Source: Pseudoscleropodium purum (lineage: Eukaryota; Streptophyta; Bryopsida; Hypnales; Brachytheciaceae). Taken from it: 64,000 bases of DNA. This document shows, in pieces, positions 22,136 to 34,461 of this stretch. Each line of letters begins with the position of its first letter. Within the stretch, counting starts at the first letter, position 1. The DNA lies in the NCBI GenBank assembly GCA_963969395.1, contig OZ017801.1, forward strand, positions 19,535,611 to 19,599,610, read 5' to 3'. The position numbers and the translations under genes were made by a program. Below the pieces are notes generated by a model, which saw only the letters and a program-made list of their open reading frames with translations, did no database searches and was not told the DNA's origin.

Positions 22136-23347
22136 CAATGAAGTCATCACCTTCTTTGGTTTGCAATGTCTTTCCATGGTTAATTCATTCATTTAACCTC
22201 TAATCTAAACTTGCACAATTCCTTGGATCAAATGGATTTGCAGATGTTGAAAAAATATTCTTGAATTTGTATTACATGTTCAAAGAGATGCAAATCCAAG
22301 TTATTTGGTCGGTTTTAGGTGTAGTCACTTTTGCAATGATGGAATATAAATCCATTGTTAAATTTAGCTACAATCCAACTCCGATTCAAAACCAAATATA
22401 TATTGAAAGTTTTGTATTTTATTTCTCTGCAATTGATATGAAATCCTTTTCTTCCTTTTTGAAAAAGTGACCATATGTATTAATAGAGAAGTGGAAAAGG
22501 GTACATTAGTTAAGATCTTAGCAGGTTGGAAACATTAAGAATTTGAGGAAATTGCCAAATGAATGCCACAACAAAAACATAACTAATACACCAAACTTTT
22601 CTACACCTATGGAAACTCATGAGGATCGTATTGCACATTGCTCCATTCCATACCTACTGAGCAAATTAATGCATTAATATTAGTCTTTTTCACTTGAGAA
22701 TAATTCAAATAAAAAAATATCTGGCCTATTACCAAGATTGTTAGACAAAAATGATTGGATTCCAAGATGAATAAGTATATTATTTGTTTTTATAGTTTCT
22801 TTGAAAGTCATTCATATGAGGTGAATAACCTCCAATCCTCTTCTTTTGGCTAGTATGCCTAGTTATTATTATTAGACTAGTTTAATTTTCAACTTTTCTT
22901 GTTGGCAAGTGAAAGGATTAGTTCCAACTTACTAAAAAACACAACATTTGGATCCTATATGCAAAAGTTATGAAAAATTGAAGTTGTTTTTGGTACCACA
23001 TGTTCAATAATCGTTTCTTCAACGTACACACATTCATTTGGGAGATGTATACATAGTGATGCCAACAATCTGAGACAAGGCGTAATTTGGAGCATGCCCA
23101 CGACTTCACTATTGTGAACCTCATTGCTATGCATTACCTAAAATAGTGACTAAACGTGGGGTGAGTGAAAAAAAGTCACAAACAACAAAGGATGGGACCA
23201 ACTTGACTACTAACATTGAAATAATTATTTTCAACCTTTGATGAGTGAGAAGCAATATAGATCTAGATCTCAAGAATGAAAAATGACTCAGTTTGCTATA
23301 AGATAGGAGGTTCTAAAAACACACAGGTTCTAAAAGTGTCCACCTCC
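22136..23347. other. AT-rich spacer with dispersed repeat R, no gene seen
   Basis: The open frame at 22,261-22,470 is AT-rich and unbiased and shows no domain. The repeat at 22,884-23,110 is listed separately. Confidence 0.45.
22884..23110 (+). repeat. Dispersed repeat R, copy 3 of 3
   Basis: Same order as at 2563 and 12,745: 'tttcttgttggcaagtgaaagg', 'acatttggatcctatatgcaaa', 'gggagatgtatacatagtga', ending near 'tttggagcatgccca'. Confidence 0.6.
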
Positions 23348-23351
23348 TTAA

Positions 23352-24256
23352 CCCCTAAATTCCTATTGTCCCCCTGGAGGACAAATCAAATTTTGGGTAG
23401 GTTCCTATGATCTCAATTTTTGGTGAATTGTTTTGAAACTTTCCCCTAAGATATAAAAATTGATTACCTATGTGAGAATATAATTTTTATTTCAATTGGT
23501 GCCTGGGAGCAAAAGTTATACCTCAAAAAGCTTGAAACTGAACTCGGTGGGCAGCACAAAAAAAATTGCAAAAAATCAAAATAAATTTTAATTTTATTCC
23601 CCCTGAAATGTTTTCTTTTTTTCTACATGTGAAACTTTGATTCATTCTATTTGGACTAATAATGAGAAAGTTAAAGACAATTTTGTTTTTTGGACAATTT
23701 CAGCATCTTCTTGAAAAAATAACTTGAACCCTTCACAATTTTTCATAGTTTTTTTTATTGAGAATGTTGTATTTGATTGCTAAAAAAATCTCACCTTTGG
23801 GATTATTGTCTTTCAATCCCATCTTAGAGTTATTAATGATTTAGTTTTTTTTCCAATCTTGAACCTACTTCTACTTAGCATTTTTTTAAAGAATGAAAAT
23901 CAAGTGTTGTTTTTTGAATTTTTCTCCTAAGACTTTCAACTCAATTCTTCAACATAAAATTTTTTTAATTCAAATTCTATAGTGCAAAAAAATTTCACGA
24001 TTGGCGGTCAAAGTCATCTGAAATCGCAAGCCAATGTTCAAAAAAACTTTCTTTTTCAACTTTGAATGCTAATATCATCTAATCTATGCGGTCAAACTTC
24101 ATGAAATTTTTACCATGTGAGATAAGACAAGTAAAGTACAAGATCCTCTGGTTAGATTCTAAAAAAATGATTTTTTTTTGTATTCTTGGATGAACGCACC
24201 AAAAACGGCAGTTTTGAGTGGTTTTTGACAGAAAAATGGCCTTGGGAATTTAGGGG
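23352..24256 (+). mobile_element. TTAA-family DNA element (copy 6), divergent subfamily, clean ends
   Basis: TTAA at 23,348-23,351, then CCCCTAAATTCC. The right end is GGAATTTAGGGG, then TTAA at 24,257-24,260. The outer 12 bp are perfect inverted repeats and the element is 905 bp. The interior is diverged from the main family but keeps the block order: 'agttaaagacaattttg' region, 'taatatcatctaatctatgcgg', 'gtacaagatcctctggtta', 'acggcagttttgagtgg'. This is the best-preserved non-autonomous copy for end definition. It has no coding frame. Confidence 0.85.
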
Positions 24257-24409
24257 TTAAATGTATACTACATGTACATGTTCCCTTTTTGTAGCTTTCA
24301 GCCATGTACAAACAGTGTACATTTTAGGAGGTAGACGCTATTAGAACCCTATGCCACTTGAGCTTCAAAATTTCATAACTAATTCCACAAAGCTCCAAAA
24401 AAATATGAA

Positions 24410-25190
24410 GCAACTTGGGTGAGATGCCAATTCTACTTGTCTTTCAAGGAAAGTTCACCTCCCCCAAATCAGTTCCGCCTCTTAAATGGTCGGTTTATGA
24501 ACCTTCTACCTCAGTGCTTATTGATTGGACTGACTTTTCTTTTCTAGTGCACAACTTCCTTCCCAACTTCCTTCCTGGGTTCCCCCAAATGCAAGGAATG
24601 TGCAACCCGCGGGAGGAGCTCTCATCAGTTGTTGCAACCGCGCCGTGCCCAGCTTTCCATCAGTCATGGCACCGGATCGGAGGAGACTGACGAAGAATCG
24701 CCCATCAGTTCAGTTCAGATCAGATCGATCTGCAGTCCCAGAGATCAGTTCCAGAAACTTACTGTAGCTGAATTTTGTTGAAGAAGGAATCTCCCCGCCT
24801 GTGTGTCATGAGATTCTAATTGGTAGTCACAACAAGCTATAAGCTTCTTATAAAGCTAGGTCAGTCAGTCAGTACTGAAAGCTTCCTTACTGGAGATGCT
24901 TTTCTCTCCGGGAATTCTTCGTCAGGCTTGTTCTGCAGGCTCAGGCTCTGGCTCAGCTCGCACCCCGAATTTGCTTCCGAAAACTCCACGAAACTTTCAT
25001 CGCCTGGACACTACTGCCGATCAACAGTGCGCAGCATTCATTGGGAGAGAGCTGGGGATTGGAAAGTGGAGAGAACTGACTGACTGACTGAAGAAATCCA
25101 CATCGGGAGTCCGCCCACGGAGGATCGAGGAAGAGATGCTCAGTTGCTGACTGCCTTTGACGGACAAGATGACTGACGGCAAATTAAAAA
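24410..25190 (+). other. GC-rich gene-like island, possible captured 5' gene fragment
   Basis: Markedly higher GC than the flanks. It contains (CAGT/GTCA)n-type runs at 24,860-24,873 and 25,075-25,090 and a 'tataagcttcttataaagc' TATA-like stretch at 24,839. An open frame at 24,896-25,087 (63 codons) begins MLFSPGILRQACSAG and is rich in Ser/Arg/Thr, which would suit an organelle transit peptide, but it stops after 63 codons with no donor site I can defend. It may be a 5' exon of a gene moved here and broken. I do not name a function. Confidence 0.35.
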
Positions 25191-25238
25191 AAATTAAAAA
25201 TTAGAACGTAACAACCAAGACGTCGGTTGTCATTTTAA

Positions 25239-25475
25239 CCCTTGAACGCTGCCACGGACACTACCGCGGACACTAAGTTTTTGATGGAGGAGAGAGAATT
25301 TTCCAATGTAGGACAGAAGTACAATTATTCATCCTAGGAGTATTGCTGTGAAAAGGGAACATCTTCTACGGTAGTTTGACTTCCAATGAATATTTTTTCC
25401 TTTTTTTTTAAGCGATTGATTCCTAGGGTATTAGAGAATGATGATTTTAGTGGAGACCTGCCCGTCTTTATAGGG
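25239..25475 (+). mobile_element. Short TTAA-flanked element (S family), copy 1
   Basis: TTAA at 25,235-25,238, then CCCTTGAACGCTGCC. The right end is CTTTATAGGG, then TTAA at 25,476-25,479. It is 237 bp. The interior ('agaagtacaattattcatcct', 'aacatcttctacggtagtttg') is shared with the element that follows. Confidence 0.6.
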
Positions 25476-25479
25476 TTAA

Positions 25480-25698
25480 CCTTTAAATGCTAAGGTTTTT
25501 TGTGTCTAATGGATGACACACAATCAAATTTTAGAGGATAGAAGTGCAACTATTCATCCTCAAAATTTGTTTTGGAAAAGAAAGATCTTCTACAACAATT
25601 TGGCTAGCAATGATTACTTTTGCAATTTTGGAGGCTAGTGATTTACATGGTAATAGAAAAAGATGATTTTTGTAGGTCATCCCTTCAGTGTTTAAGGG
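25480..25698 (+). mobile_element. Short TTAA-flanked element (S family), copy 2
   Basis: It begins immediately after the TTAA that ends copy 1: CCTTTAAATGCTAAGG. The right end CAGTGTTTAAGGG is followed by TTTA (mutated TTAA). The interior parallels copy 1: 'agaagtgcaactattcatcct', 'agatcttctacaacaatttgg'. It is 219 bp, and the two copies share one TTAA. Confidence 0.6.
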
Positions 25699-28430
25699 TT
25701 TAGGGAGTTGACCTCTTTCCAACTACCTAAGCAATTACACATATCCAGAGGACGGATTCTTGAGTGCAAAAATTTTTCCATGTATTAGAGGATGGAAGGA
25801 TTCCATAATTTTCCTTAATTTTAGTTCTCAAAACATAATTACTATGAATTTTTTAGTTGAAAATTATGTTCCTCCCACCACACTGGTGACATAGACTTCC
25901 CTATTTCTGATGAAGGGTTGATTGCAAAATTGATTGAAGATTGGTTGCAATATTGAGAGTCTTGGAGCCAATCATAATATGCCACTATTGCAATAAGAAT
26001 TGTGCTATAACTAATCATTGTTCATATATAGCTAAGCAAAATTAAATCACTTGGCACTACCAAAATCAAAGGGTGATTGGAAAGAGGTTGGCTCACAAAG
26101 GTTTTGGTTGTTTTCAGGGACAATAAGGAATGAACCTTGAAAGCAATATTCTCCTAATTGTAATACCTATTTATAGTTGTCCAAGATTTCAAGCTTGAAA
26201 TCTTGGACAATTGTAGATAGGTGTTGCAATTATGAGAGTATCACTTTTGGGTGCACATACCTTAACATTGTTAACCAATGCTAGCCAAGGGTGGCCCTTT
26301 TGCTCCCCCCGAAATTGGGCATGGTAATTTCTTAGCAATCCATGAATTCTCTTAAACTTTCTTGTCAACCAATGACACTAGCATTGCAACTTTCCAGCCA
26401 ACTAATGATTATCTCCAAATTATTATTGAATTTGTTTGCAAGCATCCAAGGAAGATATTATCCCTCCTTTGAGGGAGAATGTTCTAAACTAGTTAACAAT
26501 GTTATAGTCATTTTTGGTACAATGTGAATCAACTATTTATTAAAAATATAGACCTCATTGGAAGTCAAATTGTTGTACAAGACTCCTTGTTGCACAAAAT
26601 TCCAAAAATGAACATCTGCATTTTTGTCTTACATAGCATGGTTTTTTGTCATCCATTGGATAATAGATATTTGCAACGTTGTTTAAGGGTTAATGAAAGT
26701 CTTCATTTTGACAACCAAAATTAATTATTATAAGTTGTCCCTTGTAAGTCAATATAGGAATCCACTTATGGCTTAATTAGTGTAGCTAGGTTTGAAAGTA
26801 TTGAATGCCACTAAATTATTTTGTCCCATTTGCTTCCTTGATGATCCTATAATTCTTTATGAAATTATTCAATTATAGCTTCAAAATTTTATTGAAGTTT
26901 TTAGCAAAATTTTATCAAATATTTTGGATGTTTTTAGATTGAAATTGGGGCTTGAAAGTTGAATGTTGCTACTAAGTGGGCTTAAGACAGTGAGCCCATG
27001 AGCCTAAGAGAGCCCTTGAGCATACACTTATGTTATAGGTGTCTATATTATAAAAACTTTCTATAACTATAAGATATTTATATTGTAAATACCTATATTA
27101 TAGGTTTTTATATTATAAGCACCTTCAATGGTTGTAAGAAATCTACTTATGCATATATTGAAGGCTTACATGTTCGTACACTAGCATCATTGATTAAATT
27201 TTTTTGAAGATAAGGTCCTAATCTCACATGCATTGGGTTTCTAAAATGCACCAAATTTGCACAATCTATTCTTCAAGTGTTGACTATGATGGACAATATC
27301 TTCACATGACAAAATTATGGTAAACTATTTTAACAATTCCAATTAGCATGATTGTTTGTGAAAGAGACTTCTCCACTCAAAATCATATCAAATCATTATT
27401 GCAAAGTAGTTTGAGTCTCGAAACTTTAAAGACCTAAATGAGAATTGCAATCACAAAATTTGCAATTAATTCTAAATTTTAAAGAAGTGTGAGTCAGATG
27501 GTATGGAATCAATTATTTTTGAAAAATATGGTTATAATAATTAAAAGATTTGGAAGTTGGCATTTTCAACAACCCAAAATTAGAAAAAATTGTCCTTTTG
27601 ACAATCAAAAATTAGAGGAAGTTATTATGGATATTTTAGAGGAAGTTGTCAAATTTCAGGCCTAATGCTAAGGACTAAAAGTGTCTAATGAATGATTTTT
27701 AAAGAAACTTTTGAAATGATGAATGGACCTATTTATTTTAGAATATTTTTGGCTACCTTTTAGATGATATGGTCTTGTCCTTCTAGAATTAAATTGGAAT
27801 TCACAAATATATGGGATTGTTACTTACATGAATATATATAGGCTAATTACAAAAAGTTGATTGGTTTCTGCAATGTGGTGCTCTACGTGATTTCAAAACT
27901 TTTCTTTTTTGGTAGACAACCTTGCCACAAGAACCAACTCATCGATTCATTTGTGACTTTAGAAACCTCTATACCATATAAAAGAGAAAGAACTAGCTAG
28001 AAAGAGAAAGAGAAAGAGAGAGTGTGTAGTACAATTTTTTCCACCTTCTTCAAGAAATTCATAACACAATAGAGCTTAGAGAAAGAGCGCGAGCTAGAAT
28101 TGGCTACCTATGACAATTGAACCCGTGACTCCTATTTTTTGTATAATAATTTTGAAGTTCAACTAAGAACCTTGTGAGGTGGAGACAGTTAGAAGAGAGA
28201 CAATTTTGTTTTGGCATTAATTTTTTGGTAGTGGAGATTTCCATACATCAATCAAATACCTGAGATTTTTTTGTATATAAAAGGTGGTGCTTATAGAGAT
28301 GGTAGGGATAATTTTCACTAGTGACAAGGAGATGCACTCTCATGTTGACCTCCTTAATGGATTTTGATGGATTTTCATGAATTTTGGATTTTTATTTTCC
28401 CCAATATGGTGTACTTCACCCTAGAGCAAC
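25699..28430. other. AT-rich spacer, no gene seen
   Basis: Simple repeats only: a 'tatattataggt' type A/T run at 27,040-27,125 and a (GAAA)n tract at about 27,981-28,022. 'caagatttcaagcttgaaatcttg' at 26,184-26,207 is a perfect short palindrome. A 'gtttaagggttaa' at 26,681-26,693 may be the right end of another short TTAA element. No protein-like frame was recognised. Confidence 0.5.
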
Positions 28431-28431
28431 C

Positions 28432-28763
28432 TTCATCTACTTGCTTGCTTGAAAAATGGTCATTCAAGGTCAAATTATTTTGAATGTGAGACAAGTGTAC
28501 TTCATCTAATTGCTTGAAAGATGGTCATTCAAAGTCAAATTATTGTGAATGTGAGACAAGTGTACTTCATCTACTTGCTTGAAAGATGGTCATTCAAAGT
28601 CAAATTATTGTGAATGTGGGTACAAATGTACTTCATCTAATTGCTTGAAAGATGGTCATTCAAAGTCAAATTATTGTGAATGTGGGTACAATTGTACTTC
28701 ATCTAATTGCTTGAAAGATGGTCATTGATTTCGTGGGCAAATTATCTTGAATGTGAGACAAGT
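28432..28763 (+). repeat. Five-unit minisatellite with 65-68-bp period and Cys-rich reading frame
   Basis: Units start with 'cttcatct' near 28,432, 28,500, 28,565, 28,631 and 28,698, each continuing 'a.ttgcttgaaagatggtcattcaaagtcaaattattgtgaatgtg'. The last three units are 66 bp, i.e. 22 codons. The frame TGT-ACT-TCA-TCT reads CTSSNCLKDGHSKSNYCECG per unit, with three to four Cys and one His at fixed spacing. The first two units are out of phase and the frame ends at a stop in the fifth. It may be a fossil of a Cys/His repeat coding region or a chance frame. Confidence 0.8.
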
Positions 28764-29530
28764 GAGTTATAGTTAAGCATAGTGTAACAAACATGCAAAC
28801 TATTCTAGAATATTATTGACAAGAGAGTGAGATTATAAAGGTTGAGTGTATTTGTGGTGACAATGAGACAAATGATATTTCTCTCATTTTATATACCGTA
28901 TTCTATTTTGTGCAAAGTTTTCATGATGTCATTAAATTTTTCATTGTATTTATAATGTTTTACTATATTTTATATGCAAGTATTAGATTTCTAGTAGAGT
29001 GTAGATTACTAATTGCAATTGTTTTGTGTGAAATGTACTTGAAATTGTAGGCTCTAGAGGTAAAAATTAATAGTATCATGTATGTTTACCCACAAAATTA
29101 CTTTATATTATATGCTTTTATAAAATACATACAAATCTAATTTTAGGGAGAAGAAGTTGATAATTTAATCTATTTATTCAACAACGTTTTAATTAGTGTT
29201 ATGATAAGTATTCAAATTAATTCAATTAGTGTATGAATTTGAATTGTATGAGATCCTTCATACTAATTGAATGAATATTTGAATGAAATTAGGATGATAG
29301 TAGTGTAAAATTTGTATAAAATTTGTTGAAAGTAGATGAAGATTGAATGACAAAATACTATTTAAGATATTATAAAAATACTATAGACAAATACATTTTA
29401 TTGATTTTACCTACATGGTGCAAACTTCTATATTTTTACCCTTCAATGGTCCAACATTCAAAATCTAAACCATGAACATATTTATATTTTTGTTTCTTTC
29501 TCATTACTACTTGGATGAAAGCCATCCTAA
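28764..29530. other. AT-rich spacer, no gene seen
   Basis: No open frames of note and no repeat boundaries. Short direct repeats of 'attcaattagtgtatgaatttg' type occur at 29,200-29,290. Confidence 0.5.
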
Positions 29531-30458
29531 CCCCTAAAGTTCCATGACTTTGTTTTCCCCGAAATCACTCAAAAACTGCCATTTTCAATACAAGTACCAA
29601 ATTTTTGGAAAAAAAAACTTTTTTTGACACATATAACCGTAGGATCTTGTAGAACACTAATTTTGGAAGATGAAGAAAAAATTTCAGAACTTTCCACCGT
29701 GTGGATTGCAAGATTTTAGCAATTGAATTGACAAAAATCCTTTTTTTAACCCTGCAAAAAACTGGGCAGCTGCACTTTACAAGCTTACTTTTCTATGAAA
29801 AAATGTTCAAAATGGTGGTGCTTCTTTGGATTTGTTTTTCTAAACAAATTTTTTACATGCTTGAAAATTTTCAAGTCATTTGAAATTGTACAACATATAG
29901 GAAAAAAATAGTAAGTAGAAAGAGATAGAGAATGATTCAAAATACTAAATTGTTAAATATTTTATTATGGAATTGAAAAATGTCAATCCCAATGGTTTTA
30001 ATGTTCTTATAAACAATGTACATCCTATGATTTTATTTTTTTCAAAAAATATTAAAAATTGAGTGAAATAAACAACTTCAAAGTTTATTTTAGGGTACAA
30101 AATCCATAAATGCCCGCAAACTAAAATTCCTCATAATTTTTGACTCATTGATTGAAATGGAATGATTCAAAGCTTTCCACACATATATAAATATAGAAAA
30201 TTAATATCAAATTTTTATTTTTGAAAAAAGTGAATTTTTCAGATCTGCCCGGACTGCCCGAGTTGAGAAACAAACAACATATTGGGCCATAACTTTTGAC
30301 TCCTATTTTCAAATGTCATGAAATTTGTTGCCATATGAAAGATATTCCTCGTCCACACTTTCTATTAAAATTTCAGCCTAAAGTATGGAAATTTCTGGTC
30401 ACAATGACTTGCCCAAAAATTCTATATAGCCCAAAAACTCAATCTAGTCCTTTAGGGA
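29531..30458 (-). mobile_element. TTAA-family DNA element (copy 7), inverted
   Basis: The left edge is CTAA (mutated TTAA) at 29,527-29,530, then CCCCTAAAGTTCCATGAC. The right edge is CTAGTCCTTTAGGGA, then TTAA at 30,459-30,462. The interior is the reverse complement of the family, including 'acacatataaccgtaggatc', 'tggtgcttctttggatttg' and 'aacttcaaagtttatttta'. It is 928 bp. Open frames inside are by-products of AT-rich text. Confidence 0.8.
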
Positions 30459-30462
30459 TTAA

Positions 30463-33400
30463 TTTGTGGAGGTCCTTGATTAAGTTTTTGTCTTATCTGG
30501 TAATTGGATTTGGTGTTACTAGAGTACATTATCATATTTTTTTAAATTACAAATGTGGAAGTACGTCAAGTGGTTGACCAAGCCAAAATTGCATTTACTC
30601 TAGTTCAAAATTGAATTTGTAAATATGAGGTCATAGATTTAAAGAATACAAAAAAAATTCAAAAAATCACCATGTCAAGAGAACCTCATCTCAAATCCAT
30701 TCCAACAAGTTTAATTTTTAAAATGATAATATGTTGCTTGTAATTGAATTTAGAAGAAATTTTTAAAATTTTTCTTTCAAAATTTATTTAAAAAAAAATG
30801 ATTGGTGATAGCATTGGTAAATCTAACTGTAAAGATGAAATCTAAAACTCAGAATTTACAACTTTTATTTGTATATCAATTCCAAAATACTCTCCCAAAT
30901 AGTACTTTATTGAATGATTTTTCCCAAATCATGAATTCTGGAGAAGGATCTGAACGTCTAGGGGTTATTAGTGTGTTTCACATATTTATTTAATTTTAAG
31001 ATTAATGCATGGTGTCATACATGAATTATGAAACTTGAGCATCATCAAACCTGACCATGCACTCATATTTTTTATTTGGTCATAGTCAATTATTGTCATA
31101 TACAAAACCTGAGCATCATCTCGTGCTGTAAGTTAAAGGGATCATTCTCCTTCAATTGTGTCAAAAAACAAAAAAACCCAAGTATCCAAAGCTGACCATG
31201 CATGGTTATTCAATTTGGTCATAGTCAATTATACAAATATTTGATTCTTCAATTTGGTCTTATACAATCATATGATGACTGTGAGCATATGCAGCTGAGA
31301 AAATACAATAATTAATATTTTGATGTTAAACACAAGTGTACAACATCTGAATCATTGGCAGAAGCCCCCTTTTGGGGTTTTTTTGCAAAAAACATTGATT
31401 TCCTAATTAACACAATATTAATACTAAAGATGCCAAGCAACTACCCTGGCTTTGAGTAATTCAAGTATAAAGCAATACAGAGTATCAAGTAATGTTTTGT
31501 TGAAAAACATACTGTAACAGACAGCATTTTACAAGCCAGAGTTTTTTTTAAATTTTCTTATTAATTCCTTGAAAAGAATCCAGAGTTTTTGGAGCCACTG
31601 GCTCATGACATGAAAGCTAATGTCTAATTTAAATACACTTCATTGATATGGATTTCTGGAAATGATAAAACTTCATTATGAGGTTTGTATCCCGCCCAAG
31701 ACACCTTCTAGGCTAAAGTCTCAAGGAAATTTGTATTTAACAAGATGAAGTAAAGTTGAGCATTTTCATCCAAGTTCTTCAAAAAACTTCATGGTGATTG
31801 AGTCTTTGTTTTCTCTGTTGGCGTTTGTCTACTGAAGCAAAAGCATTGCAAGATTTTTTGACTCCCATTTTATCTTTGAGCCATTGACCTCGTGGAAGTT
31901 CCTTGGCTTCATTTGGATTATCAATCTTTTTAAATTTGGAAGTGCCCGAGGTTGAGTTATTGTTGCAAGGAGGAGAAGAAATGCCATTTCTCTTTTTCAA
32001 ATTATTGAGTTCTGCAACAAAAGAATGCCCGTCCCCATGGAGTTTTGTGTAATCAACTACAAAGTCTACAAAAGAAGGCATGAGGACATTAAGAGAAACA
32101 AGTGTATTGGTAGTCATGGCTAGTCAATGGGTGACTTTTCAATCTCTATGAATTTTTTGCTAAGTTACCAAAAGATGTATGAGCTTTCCAAATGTTGAAA
32201 GCATTTTGAGTTTTGGATTATTGAGAAAGACCTCTCTTATTTATAGGTAATGGTTTGAGTATGATACCTTTTACATTTTACTTTTACTTTTCCTTGAACA
32301 TTTGTGTTCTATATCCATTGGGTATTCACCTTTTACATTTCATTCACCATCTTTTATTCAATGTTTCATTTTACTTTAGTCTTTTACATTATTTTTTATT
32401 TTATTTTTCATTTTACTTTCATTTTCTACATTTCATATATAATCTAAATTCCACTACCTTCCATATTCTAAGGAAAAAAATTCTAATCTTAAGAGGTTTG
32501 CATAAATGAAAGTTTGCTCATTTAAAATCCACAATTGACACTTAGTGCACTATTCACCTTTGTGAGAAGGAAGAGTCCTTTCTACTTTCTAATCCAATTT
32601 CTTAATTATTTGGGTGAGATAGCAAAGATGTATTGGTAGAAACCCGAGGGAGATTGGTGTAGGTCTTGTGTTTGGTTATTTTCTAATTAATAATTTTAGA
32701 AAAAACTAGGATATGAATGATTTAGGAATATTTTGTGTGGTAGGATGTTGCATGGATTTAGGTGTTAGGATCTTGCATTGACAACTATAAGAAGTTTTGT
32801 ATTCCATTTAGATTAGTGGATGTTACTAATAAGGGTATTGAAAGTGCCTTTTTTAGCATTGGATGTCTCAAAATCTTTTTGTAATAAGGTTTCATTGGAA
32901 AAAGAATGGAAGTCATGAATGGCTTACATTAGTTCATAATTTTTGGAGTTGTCTTGAAATATTTGTGAAGTTTTTGAGTTAGAGTGGTTTAGGACTTCAA
33001 AAATGTTTGGGAGATTCCACAAAACACTATTACTATTTGGTGTAATTTGGTCCAATACTTCTCAATTTTTTGGATCACTTCAAAATTAGAAATTAGTTTT
33101 AAAAATAGAATAAAATAGACACAATTTGTAGACGTCTTTAAAAATTATGCGTAAGATATATCAAGCCCAAATTAATTTTTTTAATAGGAGAACTAAAGCA
33201 ATGCAAAATCTCAAGAAAATAGATATAGTAAAAATTCAAATCATTAAAAATAAAAATAAAATAATAATATAAAGATTGAAACTCTTAAAAACTTATAAGA
33301 AATCAAATTCCAATAGAGAAATGGAGACCAACTATCTCAATTTGATGCCTAAAAGCACACATACAAGAGAATTATCTTTGTACTATACATAGCTCAAGGG

Positions 33401-34461
33401 GACCATATTTCTTATTTTAAAGTTGTCTTTGTATGGTCATATCAAGTCAAAAGTATTGATATAAACTTTGAAGCTCACCTTTGGATCACAAATTTTAGAT
33501 TTTCAAAAGTTTTAAGAACCATGAAAATCCAAAGTGCAATAAAATTTGCAAAATTAATTTTTAATAGACATTGCAATTTAAATTTTTTTTAAATAACAAT
33601 AAAAATCTTTCTAGCATCTTTAAAAAAATTGAAATCCATTGTCTTTATACTTCAAAAATAATGATAGAAGACATGAAAGATTTGCAATGTGTAAAGCCAA
33701 AATGTTATAAGTGTTTTGAGAAATGATCACCCATTTGTACCCTCAAATGCTTACTAATGGTAAATTGAAAACTTTGATATTTGTCATTGTATTTAAAAGA
33801 AATTTTAAGACCTCCTATTGTTATAGATAGGTTTAAACTAGAAATCATTTGAGTTGTGGCAATGATTTGCTTTTATTTATTTATTTAATCCAATGGTAGC
33901 TTAAATGAAACAAAAATTGGTAAGTAATGATACAATTTAATGGATTTTTATCATTGAGAACTTGTCAACCAATCTCATTTTCTAATTGTGATTCAATATA
34001 TCACATATTGCATTTAAATGTAAATGGTTTAAATATCAAATAATTATGCTAAAATTTAGGTTCTTAAATTTGCACAATGTAGTCACCAAGTATTCAAAAT
34101 ACACATTTTTGAATTTTTTTAATAAATATAGATTTTTTTGGAGTTAGTGGTCATTTTTATATTAAGTAAATGAATTATCCAAAAATTAAATCCAAAATTA
34201 GAATATCCAGTCATGATTTATAATAGTTTATGTCATTTATTCTTGATCCACTTTTTAGAAACAAGGAATTATGCTTTTTAGGTAGGATCAATTTGTATAT
34301 AAATATAACACCTCTGTTGAATTTTTTTAATTTAATTTAAAAAAAACTGGGTGTCAAAAATGCCACTTTCTAAAAAAATTGGTGTCAAAAAGTAACCTTC
34401 TAAATATTTTAGGTGTTGAAGTGACCATTTCAAAGAAAAAATCAAAAAATACAAAGCTACT
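30463..34461. other. AT-rich spacer, one unexplained open frame
   Basis: 31,025-31,110 and 31,186-31,250 are a diverged direct repeat ('ctgaccatgca...tttggtcatagtcaattat'). 32,240-32,450 is a T-rich cryptic repeat ('ttttacatttcattt'). Apart from the frame at 31,779-32,117 nothing resembles coding DNA. Confidence 0.45.
31779..32117 (-). CDS. Hypothetical open frame, 112 codons
   Basis: A minus-strand ATG-to-stop frame with less AT-biased codons than its surroundings. The product is hydrophilic with a Lys/Asn-rich C-terminal half (IDNPNEAKELPRGQWLKDKM) and no signal peptide or membrane segment. I recognise no domain. It could be an exon remnant of a host gene or a retroelement, or chance. No promoter or splice context was identified. 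Confidence 0.25.
   Translation of the reverse strand: MTTNTLVSLNVLMPSFVDFVVDYTKLHGDGHSFVAELNNLKKRNGISSPPCNNNSTSGTSKFKKIDNPNEAKELPRGQWLKDKMGVKKSCNAFASVDKRQQRKQRLNHHEVF

Noticed and set aside
28084..28135. Minus-strand 'gggttcaattg' resembling a tRNA B box
   Set aside because: T-stem complementarity and the remaining arms are missing.
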